Positions 11,550 through 22,537 of a stretch of 64,000 nucleotides of DNA are shown one piece after another; the stretch's first letter is position 1; every line of letters begins with the position of its first letter. The translations under genes and the position numbers were made by a program. This stretch comes from Branchipolynoe longqiensis (Eukaryota > Annelida > Polychaeta > Phyllodocida > Polynoidae). The notes under the pieces are model-generated. The model searched no databases. It was not told the DNA's origin and worked only from the letters and a program-made list of their open reading frames with translations. The stretch lies in contig CM059198.1 of NCBI GenBank assembly GCA_030323885.1, positions 77,684,931-77,748,930 on the forward strand, written 5' to 3'.

Positions 11550-12690
11550 CTGAAGGCTTGTTTGTAAACGATCATTGATTCGAGTTGGCGAATGTGTTTA
11601 ATACACGTCCATATTGCATTATCTGAAATCCTTGGGCCAGTTATAGTTTGGAATTCAGAATTTTTCGGAATAAAGGTACTCCCCAAACATTAATACTGCA
11701 GTATTTAGCAAACATTAACACTGCAGTTAAAACATGAATAATCACACTAAGTTGGATAAATATAGACTACAAATACGATTACAGTTTATTTAATGAAATA
11801 ATGCGATAATTATAGACCAGATATACTTTAGTATAACAGTTGGTGTTACTTAAGCACATACGGCTTCAAATAAATCATAATCAAACACATTAATATTTCT
11901 CCAGAGAAGTGAATGAATATTCAGACGAGGTGGGATAAATATAGCCATAAATAATATTACAGTTTATGTACATACTATCAAAGACAATGTACAACAAGAC
12001 GCGCCACTCATTGCTTTCCTGTGAAATACAGCAAACAAGGTAATTGGACAGGTCCCCTAGCCCAGCCTGACTGCTGTACCATTGAAACAAGGGGACAGGT
12101 TCCCTAGCCCACCCTGACTGTTGTACCATCAAAGACAATGTATGACAATTATAGCGTATTATCTCTTAATATTAATATTGAAAACAATAAATTATAGTTT
12201 AGTTAAGTTCAAACATACTTTAATCTGTGCCATACATTATCTGCGCTACAACAATAAAGAACAAGACACATATGTAAATCAGCTAGAAGTGACCAACCGG
12301 TACTGGGACAGGAAGCACTTGCTGACCAGCTGCCTTTGCTTACCTGTCCCTACAAGCAATAGGGCTCCAAGCCGCTCCAACTGCACAACACAGAACCTTC
12401 CAGAATCTGCACACAATACAATTCATCTGACCCGCTTATATAATATTTGCATAACGGTAGCCATTTATACATACACATAGATATAATTTGGGATGATGTC
12501 TGAGTAAGAAAACTTAACTACTACACCTGATCAAAGACAATGCACCTTGTTTGCCATGGGATGGCGCCACTGCATGATTATTTAAGAAATTCCTATATGA
12601 AAGCACTGAGAGGCACGTCTTTTTGTACATTGTGTTTGATAGTATACAGAAGAAGAAAAAGTCCGGATTTCAGAGAAGGGAATATAGACT
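11550..12690. other. Non-coding AT-rich stretch with diverged internal duplications
   Basis: The patterns GGATAAATATAG, CATTAAYACTGCAGT and AGACAATGTA each recur, suggesting decayed repeat copies (compare 11690-11830 with 11880-12000, and 12030-12110 for the CCCTAGCCCA repeat). I see no exon, although an upstream EXOC3 exon could have been missed. Confidence 0.45.
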
Positions 12691-12698
12691 TGCATAGA

Positions 12699-12775
12699 TA
12701 TGTGTGTGTGTGTGTTGTGTGTGGGTGTGTTGTGTGGGTGTGTTATGTGTGTGTGTGTTGTGTGTGTATGCATGT
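12699..12775. repeat. (GT)n microsatellite just before an EXOC3 exon
   Basis: An imperfect GT tract with GGGTGTG interruptions. It ends about 28 bp before the acceptor AG of the exon at 12803. Confidence 0.9.
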
Positions 12776-12802
12776 ATTAATTTGGTTGATTGTTGTTTTC
12801 AG

Positions 12803-12911
12803 AAAAGTGGTGTTCCGAAGCTACGAGGAGCGTTTGGCATCAACAGATAAGATCTGTCGAGAGGCAGACCAGTTGAAGTCTCTATTTGACAAGCTTTTCA
12901 CCAAGGCACAG
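12803..12911 (+). CDS. EXOC3: EXOC3 exon (fourth from the end)
   Basis: Acceptor TTGTTGTTTTCAG, donor CACAG|GTGAGA. One base carries over from the previous exon, then the frame encodes KVVFRSYEERL to KLFTKAQ and ends in phase 0. Confidence 0.82.
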
Positions 12912-14153
12912 GTGAGAACTAAGGCTGTTGAGAGAAATTCAATCACCTCTGCTTCTCAAAAGTACCTCAAAACAAGCACAGCAGCTATAGCGAGCACCAA
13001 CAATTGCTGTGGAAGGTGTTGGTCCATGGCCAAGTTAAAACAAAGGCTTATCAAACTGATGCTTCTCACTACCTAGCCGGGCGCTCGGCATTACCAGGAT
13101 AGGGCAACGACTGGTTAGCTCAGTATCAGGATAATGTGACTGAGTGGGGTGTTGGGTCATGGTGATGGCGGCCTGGTTTCCCAGTGGGGTAGCACTATAA
13201 AGTTGCCATGAGTGGGCACTGTCACAAGTCGGTACTCGTCCTGATATAACCTTAGATGTTGCTAGGATGTAAAATAGAAGCAATGGTGTCAGGATGTTTG
13301 TTTGTTGTTGTTTTACGTCCTAGCAACATCTAAGGTCATATCAGGACGGGTACCGACTTGTGACAGGGCGCACTTATGGCGACTTTATAGTGCTGTCCCA
13401 CTGGGAAACCAGGCCGCCGGCACCATGATCTGGTATCCCACTCAGTCACATTATCCTGACACTGAGCACACCAGCCCTGTCAGGGTGTAAAGCAAACAGT
13501 GTCTGGATATCTTGAATAAGTAGGATACTGTATCATGGTGTTATCGTATGAAGTACCTTTTTATTATAAATAGCTAACTTCTAGACACCATTGACTTCAT
13601 GGCCAAATGACGGGATGGCCGAATGAGTTAGAGCATCCGTCTCCCATGTTGGTAGATCGTGGGTTCGAACCCTGGTCGAGTCAAACCAATGACTTAAAAA
13701 TTGATGCTTGCCACTTCCTAGCCAGGCACTCGGCATTATTAGGACAGGGCAAGGAGCAGTGGAATGAGGAAGACCAATCATTCACGATTGAAATTTCCCC
13801 TGCTTAAACAACTAATGTACCCCCAAAAAAGCAGTAACGGTTCTATTAAAGTGTTATGCAGCAACAAATGTTTTAACAATGCACCAGATTCTGAATCATG
13901 TATGTAGGATCGAATCTAGGTGAGTGTTTGGGTTTTGAGAAGTTGCATAATCTGATCGTTTACGGTTTCTACCATATTTTTTTTAGATAAATGTATTAAA
14001 TTAAAACCGTTTTTATTAAAATGACTTAATGTTTATTCCCTGTTCTGCAGCAACAAATGTTTTAATAAGCTTCTAAGTTGTATGTGTAGGATCAAATCTA
14101 GGCTTTTAAAGTGTTTTCGTTTTGACAAGTGTATGCAGCTTGAATTGAAGGTA

Positions 14154-14210
<57 letters not shown>

Positions 14211-17200
14211 CGTGTGCTAGTAGTAGTACTAGACATTATAAATATGCAAACTCGTGTTCAAGGTGAAGATAACCCATGGTTTTGCTGGGGTAAGTCAGTT
14301 ATGTCCAGCGTCTCCATATAATACCCCAGTCACATTACTGCTTGTGACCACTTTGCGACCACAAAAAAAAACAGGATGGTCGCAAAGAGGGTCCTCAGTA
14401 GTCACTGACCTTCTTGCGATCATTTTGGTCACAATGAGGTTGCAGCTATTGCACTAAAAACCTCCTTGCGATCATTTTGGTCACAGGGACGTTGCAGCCA
14501 CTGCACTAAAAACCTCATGACCAAAATGGTCGCCCAGAGATCGGCGACCATTGCTTTGGTCACAAGGAAGTTGCGAGGTGGGTTCTTTGGTCCACAATGG
14601 TCGCACGCCGTACTGTGACTGGGGCTTTAGTCGTGTGGTGATTGGGGTCGCAGCACTACCAAGCAAAGCTTTGGGGATGGCCTCCCTATTGCATTCGCTT
14701 ATAGGGGCACTAACATGACCAACACAACTTTATGCTACCAGAATTGTCATGATCTAATATGAATTTGTGATCGGTGTTTCTTGAAACAATCTATTCTCTG
14801 TGAGTTAGTTAAGACCCAACCAAGGCTGAGGACCTTTGTAGTCATCATCCTATGACCTGAGATGTTGTCAGGAGGTAAAACCCAAACAAACGAACAAACC
14901 TATGAAGCTTGTGCACGTGCTAACAGGTGACTTGTGAGGAATTGGCAACAAACTAACCACTTGCATCTGTAAACAGGTTCTAGCTAGGTTCAAGTTGCAT
15001 AATCCGAGCGTTTGGAATTCCTGCCATATTTTTAGATAAATATAGTAGGTTGATCTCTCTTGAAGATTTATACTGCCTATCATGGATAAGCCTGAATAGG
15101 CTTGTTTTCACCTTTAGACAGTTTGTCGATAGAAAGCCCGAGCTACATTTTTACCGACCCAAGGGATTTTTAACCTCCCACACCACGTAGACATGGTATG
15201 AGAGCAACTGGCCTTTGATGACACTGTAGGTTATACACAGCGGTGGAAATCCAAATTGGCAGAGGTGGGGGTAGAGGGAATCGAACCACTGACCTTCAGA
15301 TTAGGAGTCCGACCTAGAAAAAAGTCAGACACTCTAACCACTCCGCCACAGAGAACACCAAACTAATCTACTTAACTTCAGTTTGAAGTAATATGGAAGT
15401 ATTACTAGACTTACTTGCAAGTATTACTGAGATTCTTGTATTTTTAAAGGGTTTATAGATATTTGAATTGAAAATGTGCCAAATTAATTTGGATATGCAC
15501 ACCGAAATACTGGACATTGGCTTAATTGACCCCTTTTTCGAGCAGAATACAGGAGCACCGAACTACAATAAATGATTAATGAGTCACCGGTATCTAAGTT
15601 TGATACAGGCGCCGATGTGCACCTAACAAGCGCTGACTGACATCTGGCAACATGGTGGGGCGCCAGGATAGCGCAGCAGGAACTGGCCCGCAGCGAATAT
15701 AACAATAAATATTGTGGGTTAATAATGAATGCAGCATAAAATGCTAGGATCCTGAAACAGGATATAGGAATAGCTCCGCCCCTTTATACTCATAGTAATA
15801 AATTATATATCCCATATATATATATATATGACTAAATCTCGGTAACTGTTATGGTTTTGTAAATGTTCTCCTTCTATCGGATTATACAACTTGAACCTAA
15901 TTATATGACGATTGTGATTTGTGAATGGAGGTGAGGGTAGGATTATCAAAAAATTTAGATATGCTAAGTCACGTTACTTTGCGAAACGCAAACTGTATCA
16001 AATACCAGAAACTAACTGGGAATAAGGTAATATTGTAATTCAATAACACAAATATACTCGTTCTGTTCCCATGGCTGCTCTGGATATGTATTGTTGTAAA
16101 GATAGTTTATTTGCCTATTATAGTAAATGAAATGAGTTTTGTTCATCACCAATAAATACTACTAATATTATTGATGATAATAATGTACATTTAATAGAGC
16201 GCCCTCCTTATTGTGAGCCTTTCTAAGGCACTGAACAATAACATCACGGAATAACTTATTTACAATCCGCTTTTTTAAATGCCAAACAATGCAAAATGTT
16301 CATGTCATGTCCAGCGTCTCCATATAATACCCCAAAAAGTGGTGAGTCTTAGATGAAATATTTTTATGAGATGATGCATAGTTGGTCCAGTTCTTATAAT
16401 ATCCCCTAGTAGGGAAGTCACCATGAGTACACTGCAGGGGCTGTATGGGGCCTGAAAGTCTTGAACTTCATTTGCCCCATTTCAAGGCCTAGAAAAGCCT
16501 TGAATTTAACCTATTTTGGGTAATTAGTCTTGAAAAGCCGAGATGTTACCTATTATTGTTATTGTCTGTATTAAGAAGGTGGTTACTATCCCCAAGGAGA
16601 GGGTCAGGCTACATACTGTAATGTCTACATTACTCCCTCATCTGTGCAGAAGGCCAATAGTAATAGATATAAGAATGAACCATCATTAGGGGGTTGACCA
16701 TGACGGTTAGTGTAATAAGGGACCTGTTCATAAAGGGTAAGGAATGCAAGGAACATCTCAATCACATTTTAAGAGCTCACAACTTTATTTCTGTTCCTAC
16801 CAACACCATCTAATCTCTTCTAATGTCAATCATATGAATAAACACTTCCCCTCCATTTCCTTTATAGTCAAGATACTTCCAATTACTGTATTTAAAGCGA
16901 GATTATCATCCGAAACACGTCTGATGGGTCTGGGCCTGACGGCTCAAATCTTCTACATTGCTAGAAGAGTAGCACGGGACGGCGAGCAGCCTCTTGCTGG
17001 AAATTATTTCTAATTTTAATGAAATGAAAATTACATTTGGCGTTGGTAAATAAGCAAATGAATGAATGGTTAACTGCCTGCTAAATAATGTTTGTGCGCT
17101 TACAGGACGAGTCTCCTTTCGAGTGCTTCCCAATGGTGGTCGAAGTGATCAAGATGCGCGACACCTCCATGATGACGCTCGAACTCACAGTAGGTGTTCT

Positions 17201-18450
17201 GTTAGCGATACCTAATATAATTAGGGATGACAGATCTATGCGATTTCCGGATTTCCTGTTTTTTTATATTTACTGATTACGTTCACAAATTGCCCAGGAT
17301 ATATATGACTGCAATTGGTTAGTCTGAGTCCTGTTCTTGTATGACCTTAGATGTTGCTAGGACATAACACCAAAACAAGAAAGTCAGGCATGGGCGATAA
17401 TACAGTCACAATGACAGTTGAAACCTGACTTCCACCATCATTTTTCTGCGATTCCCTGACAGTACTAAGGATATCAGTGTTTTCGTGTTAATTTGCTAGT
17501 GGTGTAATAACCATGGCTTGGTTCTTGCTGGAACCCGCTAGGTGGTGCTAGCGTCTTGGCCTAATTTCCTCTTTTTTTTTGCCAGAGACCACAATCATCC
17601 CTGTATAATCAAGATATCATTTTAACAGTCAAGAGTGGGTGGGCGGGGTGATTTCAGATGGGTCAAAGCCGAAGGTGTAGGCCCATGCAAAACATATCCG
17701 TCCGCCTACACACCAGGACTATCATGAGGCTTACAAATATGTCCAATAATATCGTTTGGGTTTTGCATTGCACATGTATAAGTTATTTTGATATTCACTA
17801 TTCATTGACCTCATACCGGGCGCGGTGGCCGAATCGGTAGAGCGCGGGCCTCGCATGTGGGAGATTGGGAGTTTGGTTCCTGATCGAGTCAAACCAATGA
17901 CTTATAATCAAATTGATACTTGTCGCTTCCTAGCTTGGCACTCGGCATTAATAGGATAGGACAAGGACTGGTTCGCTCAGTGTCAGGATAATGCGACTGT
18001 GTGGAATATGAGGTCATGGTGCTAGCGGCCTGGTCTCCCAGTGGGTCAGCACTATAATGTTGCTGTCAGTGCGCATTGTCACAAGTCGGTACTCGTCCTG
18101 ATATGACCATAGATGTCACCAGGATGTAAAACTCCAACAGCCATTGACCATTGACCTCATATGGTACTAGTGTCATTCGCCTAGGCAAAAATACTTTCCC
18201 CATCCCCACCCAGGACATGCGTCAAAGGAGCATATATGCAATAACTTTCAAGACGTAGTTTTTGAGTTGGCTGATGACATTTAAAAAAAAGTTTGTTAAA
18301 GTAAATATATTTATTTTAACAAACTTTTTTTTCTGCAGCAACAAATGTTTTAATAAGCTTCTAAGTTGTATGTGTAGGATCAAATCTAGGCTTTTAAAGT
18401 GTTTTCGTTTTGACAAGTGTATGCAGCTTGAATTGAAGGTAGTCTGTGTT

Positions 18451-18512
<62 letters not shown>

Positions 18513-21141
18513 TGCGTGTGCTAGTAGTAGTAGACACTATAAATATGCAAACACTGTGGTCTTTTTTTTACTATTTTTTTGGTTAAAGTTGAGGCACTGG
18601 TCTTCGGCTATTATTTGTACAGGTAATTGCACTTTTTTTTAAAGATTAAAAAAAAAGGTTTATTGCAATTACAACTTAAAAATCTATTCCGCACGTTGCC
18701 GTCTCGTTTGTTCGAATCAACTATAAGCATCCACCATGGTAGATATGCTCTGCGAAACAGAAATAATGTCCCTGTTTTTTTTGTATTTGCTGTAGGGGAT
18801 CGTAGGCAAGTACCCGGATATCCGGTCGGAACACCTTGTCAACCTGCTCATGTCCCGTGGTGACGTGGGGCGCAGTGAGGCGCGACAGGTAGGTCATACT
18901 TACCTGCTGCTGATAAGCCTGTATCAGGATGTCTATGTCACCTCGCCTTCCCAGATTGTGATCTATCCAAGTACTGACGAGGTTCAACTATTACTTATTC
19001 ACTACTGATTTGGTCGGCTATAAGCCTGTATTAGGATGTCTATGGCACATCACGTTCCCAGATTGTGATCTATCCAAGTACTGACGAGGTTCAACTATTA
19101 CTTATCCGCTACTGATTTGGTCGGCTATAAGCCTGTATCAGGATGTCTATGGCACATCACTTTCCCAGATTGTGATCCATCCAAGTACTGGCGAGGTTCA
19201 ACTATTACTTATCCGCTACTGATTTGGTCGGCTATAAGCCTGTATCAGGATGTCTGTGGCACATCACTTTCCCAGATTGTGATCCATCCAAGTACTGGCG
19301 AGGTTCAACTATTACTTACTTATCCACTACTGATTTGGTCGGCTATAAGCCTGTATTAGGATGCCTATGGCACATCACTTTCCCAGATTGTGATCCATCC
19401 AAGTACTGACGAGGTTCAACTATTACTTATTCACTACTGATTTGGTCAGCTATAAGCCTGTATCAGGATGTCTATGGCACATCACTTTCCCAGATTGTGA
19501 TCCATCCAAGTACTGGCGAGGTTCAACTATTACTTATCCGCTACTGATTTGGTCGGCTATAAGCCTGTATCAGGATGTCTGTGGCACATCACTTTCCCAG
19601 ATTGTGATCCATCCAAGTACTGACGAGGTTCAACTATTACTTATTCACTACTGATTTGGTCGGCTATAAGCCTGTATTAGGATGTCTATGGCACATCACA
19701 TTCCCAGATTGTGATCCATCCAAGTACTGACGAGGTTCAACTATTACTTATTCACTACTGATTTGGTCGGCTATAAGCCTGTATTAGGATGTCTATGGCA
19801 CATCACGTTCCCAGATTGTGATCCATCCAAGTACTGACGAGGTTCAACTATTACTTATTCACTACTGATTTGGTCGGCTATAAGCCTGTATCCATCCAAG
19901 TACTGGCGAGGTTCAACTATTACTTATCCGCTACTGATTTGGTCAGCTATAAGCCTGTATCAGGATGTCTATGGCACATCACTTTCCCAGATTGTGATCC
20001 ATCCAAGTACTGACAAGGTTCAACTATTACTTATTCACTACTGATTTGGTCAGCTATAAGCCTGTATCAGGATGTCTATGGCACCTCGCCTTCCCAGATT
20101 GTGATCCATCCAAGTACTGACGAGGTTCAACTATTACTTATTCACTACTGATTTGGTCGGCTATAAGCCTGTATCAGGATGTCTATGGCACATCAAATTC
20201 CCAGATTGTGATCAATCCAAGTACTGACGAGGTTCAATTATTACTTATCCACTTCTGATTTGGTCGGCTATAAGCCTGTATCAGGATGTCTGTGGCACAT
20301 CACGTTCCCAGATTGTGATCCATCCAAGTACTGACGAGGTTCAACTATTACTTATCCACTACTGATTTGGTCAGCTATAAGCCTGTATCAGGATGTCTGT
20401 GGCACATCACTTTCCCAGATTGTCATCCATCCAAGTACTGATAAGGCTCAGCTATTACTTAATCACCACTCCGTCGTCATATGACCATAGATGTTGCCAG
20501 GATGTAAAACCCCAACAAACACATTACTTACCCACTACTGATTTGGTAGACCAAAGACCTGTAGCAGGATGTTTCTGGCAATCTGACACCTTGTTTATAG
20601 GGAAGTTTAGTAGCCCTGTCCACAAAACAGTAAATAGGTAACTACCTATGGGATAGCTGGTTGGTTTTTGGAGTTTTACGTCCTGGCAACATCTAAGGTC
20701 ATATCGGGACGGACATATGGGATAGCACTGTAAAATCGCTGTCAGTGCGCACAGTTAGAAGTCGGTACCCGTCCTTATATGTTGCTAGGACGTAAACCCC
20801 AAACAAAGCTAGCATCATTAATAGAAGCACCCAGTCTAAACGCTTTCAAATCGAGGCTTAACCGATTATGGAGACATTAGCGAAACAGGCAGAAACCCAT
20901 ACATGAGTTTAGCCCCACAAGTCACGAGATGAAAGGCGATATGGACTGTAAACAGCCCACTTCTGGCAACAGAGGGTAAAGTAAAGTAAAACAGGTTGAC
21001 TCGCTTGCTAGAAGTGTGTTGCGGTGCCCAGGTTCCTTACACGCGTGTCCTTTGTCACTTCAGATGGTGATTGAGTGTGTGGGGGAGGACGATGCCCGAC
21101 CAAGGACCCAGGGCCTCTTCTCACAGATACCCACTAACTAG
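12803..21141 (+). CDS. EXOC3: EXOC3 (Sec6) orthologue, C-terminal four coding exons
   Basis: Sec6/EXOC3 is a subunit of the exocyst, which tethers secretory vesicles to the plasma membrane. Four exons with AG/GT borders and compatible phases (12803-12911, 17106-17189, 18796-18888, 21064-21141) join into about 120 codons ending in TAG. The joined frame reads KVVFRSYEERLAS, then EADQLKSLF, DESPFECFPMVVEVIKM, LELTGIVGKYPDIRSEHL and LLMSRGDV. That matches the pattern I know from the Sec6 C terminus: (R)xxFRSxEER..REAEQLxxLF, AEVIKL.D, LxxLVxKYPDIR.DH, ALL..RGD. Upstream exons were not found; they may be in the gap or left of the window. The tail after RGD is shorter and less conserved than in vertebrates. 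TNFAIP2/EXOC3L paralogues are an alternative, but the KYPDIR and RGD motifs favour Sec6 itself. Confidence 0.82.
13063..13270 (+). repeat. SINE family B body, + copy of a tail-to-tail pair
   Basis: Lacks the tRNA head. Runs from CTACCTAGCCGGGCGCTCGGC to CCTTAGATGTTGCTAGGATGTAAAA. It faces the inverted copy at 13296-13490. Confidence 0.8.
13296..13490 (-). repeat. SINE family B body, - copy of a tail-to-tail pair
   Basis: Begins GTTGTTTTACGTCCTAGC and reads back to CACTGAGC..ACCAGCCCTG. Together with 13063-13270 it forms an inverted repeat of about 190-bp arms with a spacer of only about 25 bp, in EXOC3 intronic sequence. Confidence 0.8.
13605..13815 (+). repeat. SINE family A, well preserved
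   Basis: Has the tRNA-like head (ATGGCCGAATGAGTTAGAGC), a B box (GGGTTCGAACCC) and the body ending CTGCTTAAACAACTAATGTA followed by C- and A-rich sequence. The head folds too poorly to be called a functional tRNA gene. Confidence 0.8.
14040..14240. repeat. Duplicated segment with (GT)n, copy 1
   Basis: GCAGCAACAAATGTTTTAATAAGCTTC through the GT tract to GCGTGTGCTAGTAGTAGT and ATAAATATGCAAAC is repeated nearly unchanged at 18335-18550. The first part belongs to the AAGTTGCATAGTCC dispersed repeat family; a diverged third copy starts near 13830. Confidence 0.85.
14324..14624. mobile_element. Foldback MITE with CCCCAGTCACA ends
   Basis: Left end CCCCAGTCACATTACTG, right end complement CCCCAGTCACAGTACGG. 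Inside, GCGATCATTTTGGTCAC and its complement GTGACCAAAATGGTCGC-type blocks alternate, so most of the 301 bp can fold on itself. The 30 bp to its left (GTCCAGCGTCTCCATATAAT..) also occur at 16305-16334 without the insert. Confidence 0.75.
15058..15358 (-). repeat. SINE family C (tRNA-headed), inverted
   Basis: On the - strand it starts TTCTCTGTGGCGGAGTGGTT (tRNA-like A box), has a run TTTTTTCTAGGTCGGACTCC, a B box GGTTCGATTCC, the body GGGAGGTTAAAAATCCCTTG and a 3' end AGTATAAATCTTCAAGAGAG. Further copies lie at 40372-40676, 57994-58240 and 63146-63357. Confidence 0.8.
15360..17100. other. EXOC3 intronic sequence, no exon recognised
   Basis: AT-rich. It includes a short (TA)n at about 15818-15830, the 30-bp stretch at 16305 shared with the 14324 MITE border, and a CTTGAA/AAGCCTTGAA-rich patch at 16450-16540 that looks like a decayed dispersed repeat. 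Confidence 0.45.
17106..17189 (+). CDS. EXOC3: EXOC3 exon (third from the end)
   Basis: Exactly 84 nt (28 codons, phase 0 at both sides), acceptor GCTTACAG, donor CACA|GTAGGT. Encodes DESPFECFPMVVEVIKMRD to LELT. The G- and C-ending codons stand out from the AT-rich surroundings. Confidence 0.83.
17816..18140 (+). repeat. SINE family B, full-length reference copy
   Basis: The most complete copy in the window. tRNA-like head CCGGGCGCGGTGGCCGAATC, degenerate B box, central CACTCGGCATTAATAGGATAGG, CCTGGTCTCCCAGTGGG, and 3' end CATAGATGTCACCAGGATGTAAAACTCC followed by a C/A-rich tail. Confidence 0.8.
18335..18550. repeat. Duplicated segment with (GT)n, copy 2
   Basis: Near-identical partner of 14040-14240, including the GT tract, GCGCGTGCGTGTGCTAGTAG and the ATAAATATGCAAAC flank. 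Both copies sit in introns of EXOC3. Confidence 0.85.
18796..18888 (+). CDS. EXOC3: EXOC3 exon (second from the end)
   Basis: 93 nt, phase 0 at both sides, acceptor TTTGCTGTAG, donor CGACAG|GTAGGT. Encodes GIVGKYPDIRSEHLVNLL to SEARQ, the most conserved piece of the Sec6 tail. Confidence 0.85.
18905..20475. repeat. 107-bp minisatellite filling the last EXOC3 intron, about 14 units
   Basis: Landmark TGGTCGGCTATAAGCCTGTA recurs at 19011 and 19118 and onward at 107-bp spacing. Units differ by a few bases (TATCAGG/TATTAGG, ATCCGCTAC/ATTCACTAC), and one unit near 19890 is internally deleted. The array starts within about 20 bp of the splice donor at 18889. Frames of 60-80 codons inside it are repeat shadows. 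Confidence 0.93.
20648..20815. repeat. SINE family B fragments, head to head
   Basis: An inverted 3' fragment (GAGTTTTACGTCCTGGCAAC..GGGACGG) is followed directly by a + fragment ending GTTGCTAGGACGTAAACCCC. A further small 3' fragment lies at about 20475-20518. Confidence 0.7.
21064..21141 (+). CDS. EXOC3: EXOC3 terminal coding exon
   Basis: Acceptor TTTGTCACTTCAG; 25 codons (MVIECVGEDDARPRTQGLFS...) and TAG at 21139. It follows the exon ending SEARQ in phase 0; the MRQTIME-like position of the vertebrate tail corresponds to RQMVIE here. Confidence 0.8.
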   Translation: MVIECVGEDDARPRTQGLFSQIPTN

Positions 21142-21177
21142 GTCACCTGGACGCGGACGTGTGATTCAATTAAAAGT

Positions 21178-21430
21178 TGCATGACCCATTTGCAGTTTGG
21201 GCTATTTTCCGTTCCAAACGGGTTCACCAAAGGCTGTGGTATGTGCTGTCCTGTCTGTGGGAAAGTGCATATAAAAGACCCCTTGCTGCTTATCAGAAAG
21301 AGGAGACTATGTGGCGGCAGCGGGTTTCCTCCAAAGAAATATGTCAGAATGTCTATATGTTTGACGTCTAATAGCCGATGACACAAAAACCAATGTCATC
21401 TAGAGGCGTCGTTAAATAAAACAAGCTTTA
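21178..21430 (+). repeat. SINE 3' portion of a type common in molluscs, in the EXOC3 3' UTR
   Basis: Contains TATAAAAGACCCCTTGCTGC, GCGGGTTTCCTCC, GTTTGACGTCTAATAGCCGATG and the end GGCGTCGTTAAATAAAACAAGC. I know this 3' module from mollusc genomes. It begins about 37 bp after the EXOC3 stop codon. The tRNA-like head is missing. Confidence 0.8.
21415..21420 (+). promoter_or_regulatory. Candidate EXOC3 poly(A) signal inside the SINE
   Basis: AATAAA, the first one downstream of the EXOC3 stop, about 275 bp away and contributed by the SINE tail. Inferred from position only. Confidence 0.45.
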
Positions 21431-21439
21431 CTTTCAATT

Positions 21440-21770
21440 AAAGTTGCCTAGTCCAAAGGTTTTGAATTTGTGTTTTTTCTGAGATAAATAAAATAAATTG
21501 ATGGTTATAATCTACCTGACTAGTTTGAAGTAACTTTTATTTTAAATCTGCAGTAACAGGTGGTATTGCATTCACTCAGTATTCCCTTTGATGTGGCAAC
21601 AAATGTTTGATAAGGACATCAGTATATAAGTTAGATATGTATAATAAAATCTAGATATTGGTTTTTGTTTTGAAAATTTAATGTTTCATAGGAATAAGCA
21701 GCTTTAAATAGGTTTATGCAAACAAAATGACAATCTTGTATATTAGAAGAAAATATGTTCCTGCCTATAG
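21440..21770. repeat. Dispersed AT-rich repeat (AAGTTGCATAGTCC family)
   Basis: AAAGTTGCCTAGTCCAAAGG, CTGAGATAAATAAA, TAGTTTGAAGTAACTT, GTGGCAACAAATGTTTGATAAGG and TATAATAAAATCTAGAT follow in the family order. About 330 bp, non-coding. Confidence 0.65.
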
Positions 21771-21889
21771 TGAGTGTCACAGCTATGTTAAGTATTGCCA
21801 GAAAGATTAAAGCTCTTATATTTATTGTTCCATTATGTTTGAGGCAGTCGGGTGCTGAATACTGATCATGGGGTCAGCAAAGGAATATA

Positions 21890-22276
21890 TAGGTCGGTCT
21901 CTGAAACTGGGTACCCCATAGTTGGTTTCCATGTTACGATGGTGATAATTAATTCTCTTTTTTTGGTGGCAAGTCAAATAGTTATCGGTGCCCCTGTTTT
22001 CACTATGTTAGCAATACTACAGGTAATTATTTTAGCCCACAAAATGTATCAAAAGTATGTTTGTGTAATTTTGTGCTAAAGTGAAAATGTACACATCGAC
22101 GCCATGTATTTATCCAGTTTTTTCTTGTAAGACAATCTTGTTTGCCAAACTGTAATAAATAAAATCGTGTTTGAATTAGTTGTGTATGTTAAAATGATGT
22201 TCTGGATGTGTGTTTGATTTCCTTGTTACACAAGTGATTTTAACGTATTGCTCAATTTGTATAAGATCTAAATCTA
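21890..22276 (-). repeat. Diverged MITE-like repeat (TGGGTCRTTCTCAG family), inverted
   Basis: The complement of CCCACAAAATGTATC..CTTGTAAGACAATCTTGTTTG matches 31980-32230 in the same order. The piece continues after the ATGCTAGG MITE and ends near 22675 with GCGAATGACCCATATA, the family's terminal repeat. Confidence 0.55.
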
Positions 22277-22537
22277 ATGCTAGGTACACACCTACCGTTT
22301 ACGACTCGTGCACTAAAACTCGCGACCCGACCCGCTTAAAACTGAAAACGGGCTGATTCATTTTTCGAATCGCGAATCGCAATCGTAAGGAAGCACTTAT
22401 AGCCCTAAAATTGAGTTTTAAGTCGCGAATCGCAATCGGTAGGTGTGCTAGGGGAGTGCACACCTCAAGACTTTTGGGCAATTTTAGATCGAATACGGTA
22501 GGTGGGTGCGGAAAAACGGTAGGTGTGTACCTAGCAT
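22277..22537. mobile_element. MITE with ATGCTAGGTACACACC ends, short copy
   Basis: 261 bp from ATGCTAGGTACACACCTACC to GGTAGGTGTGTACCTAGCAT, flanked by TA on both sides. The inner parts (CGAATCGCGAATCGC, AAGTCGCGAATCGCAATCGG) are also inverted. It lies inside an older inverted repeat copy. A 967-bp member is at 55441-56407. Confidence 0.85.

Noticed and set aside
11023..11686. Frames of 176 and 240 codons across the N run
   Set aside because: They are mostly undetermined bases.
13605..13690. tRNA-like sequence with A and B boxes
   Set aside because: The stems do not pair well and the sequence continues into a conserved SINE body; many dispersed copies exist. Same decision for 17816, 57994, 26130 and 62390.
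16744..17013. An 89-codon frame close to an EXOC3 exon
   Set aside because: It ends before the acceptor at 17105, no domain is recognised and the codon use is AT-rich like the intron.
19117..19654. Frames of 61-80 codons with the repeat VGYKPVSGCLWHITFPDCDPSKYW
   Set aside because: Shadow of the 107-bp intronic minisatellite.
18905..20475. Regularly spaced repeats that might suggest a CRISPR array
   Set aside because: Units are contiguous without unique spacers, the genome is eukaryotic and there are no cas genes. The same holds for the 31-, 34-, 37-, 44- and 93-bp arrays.
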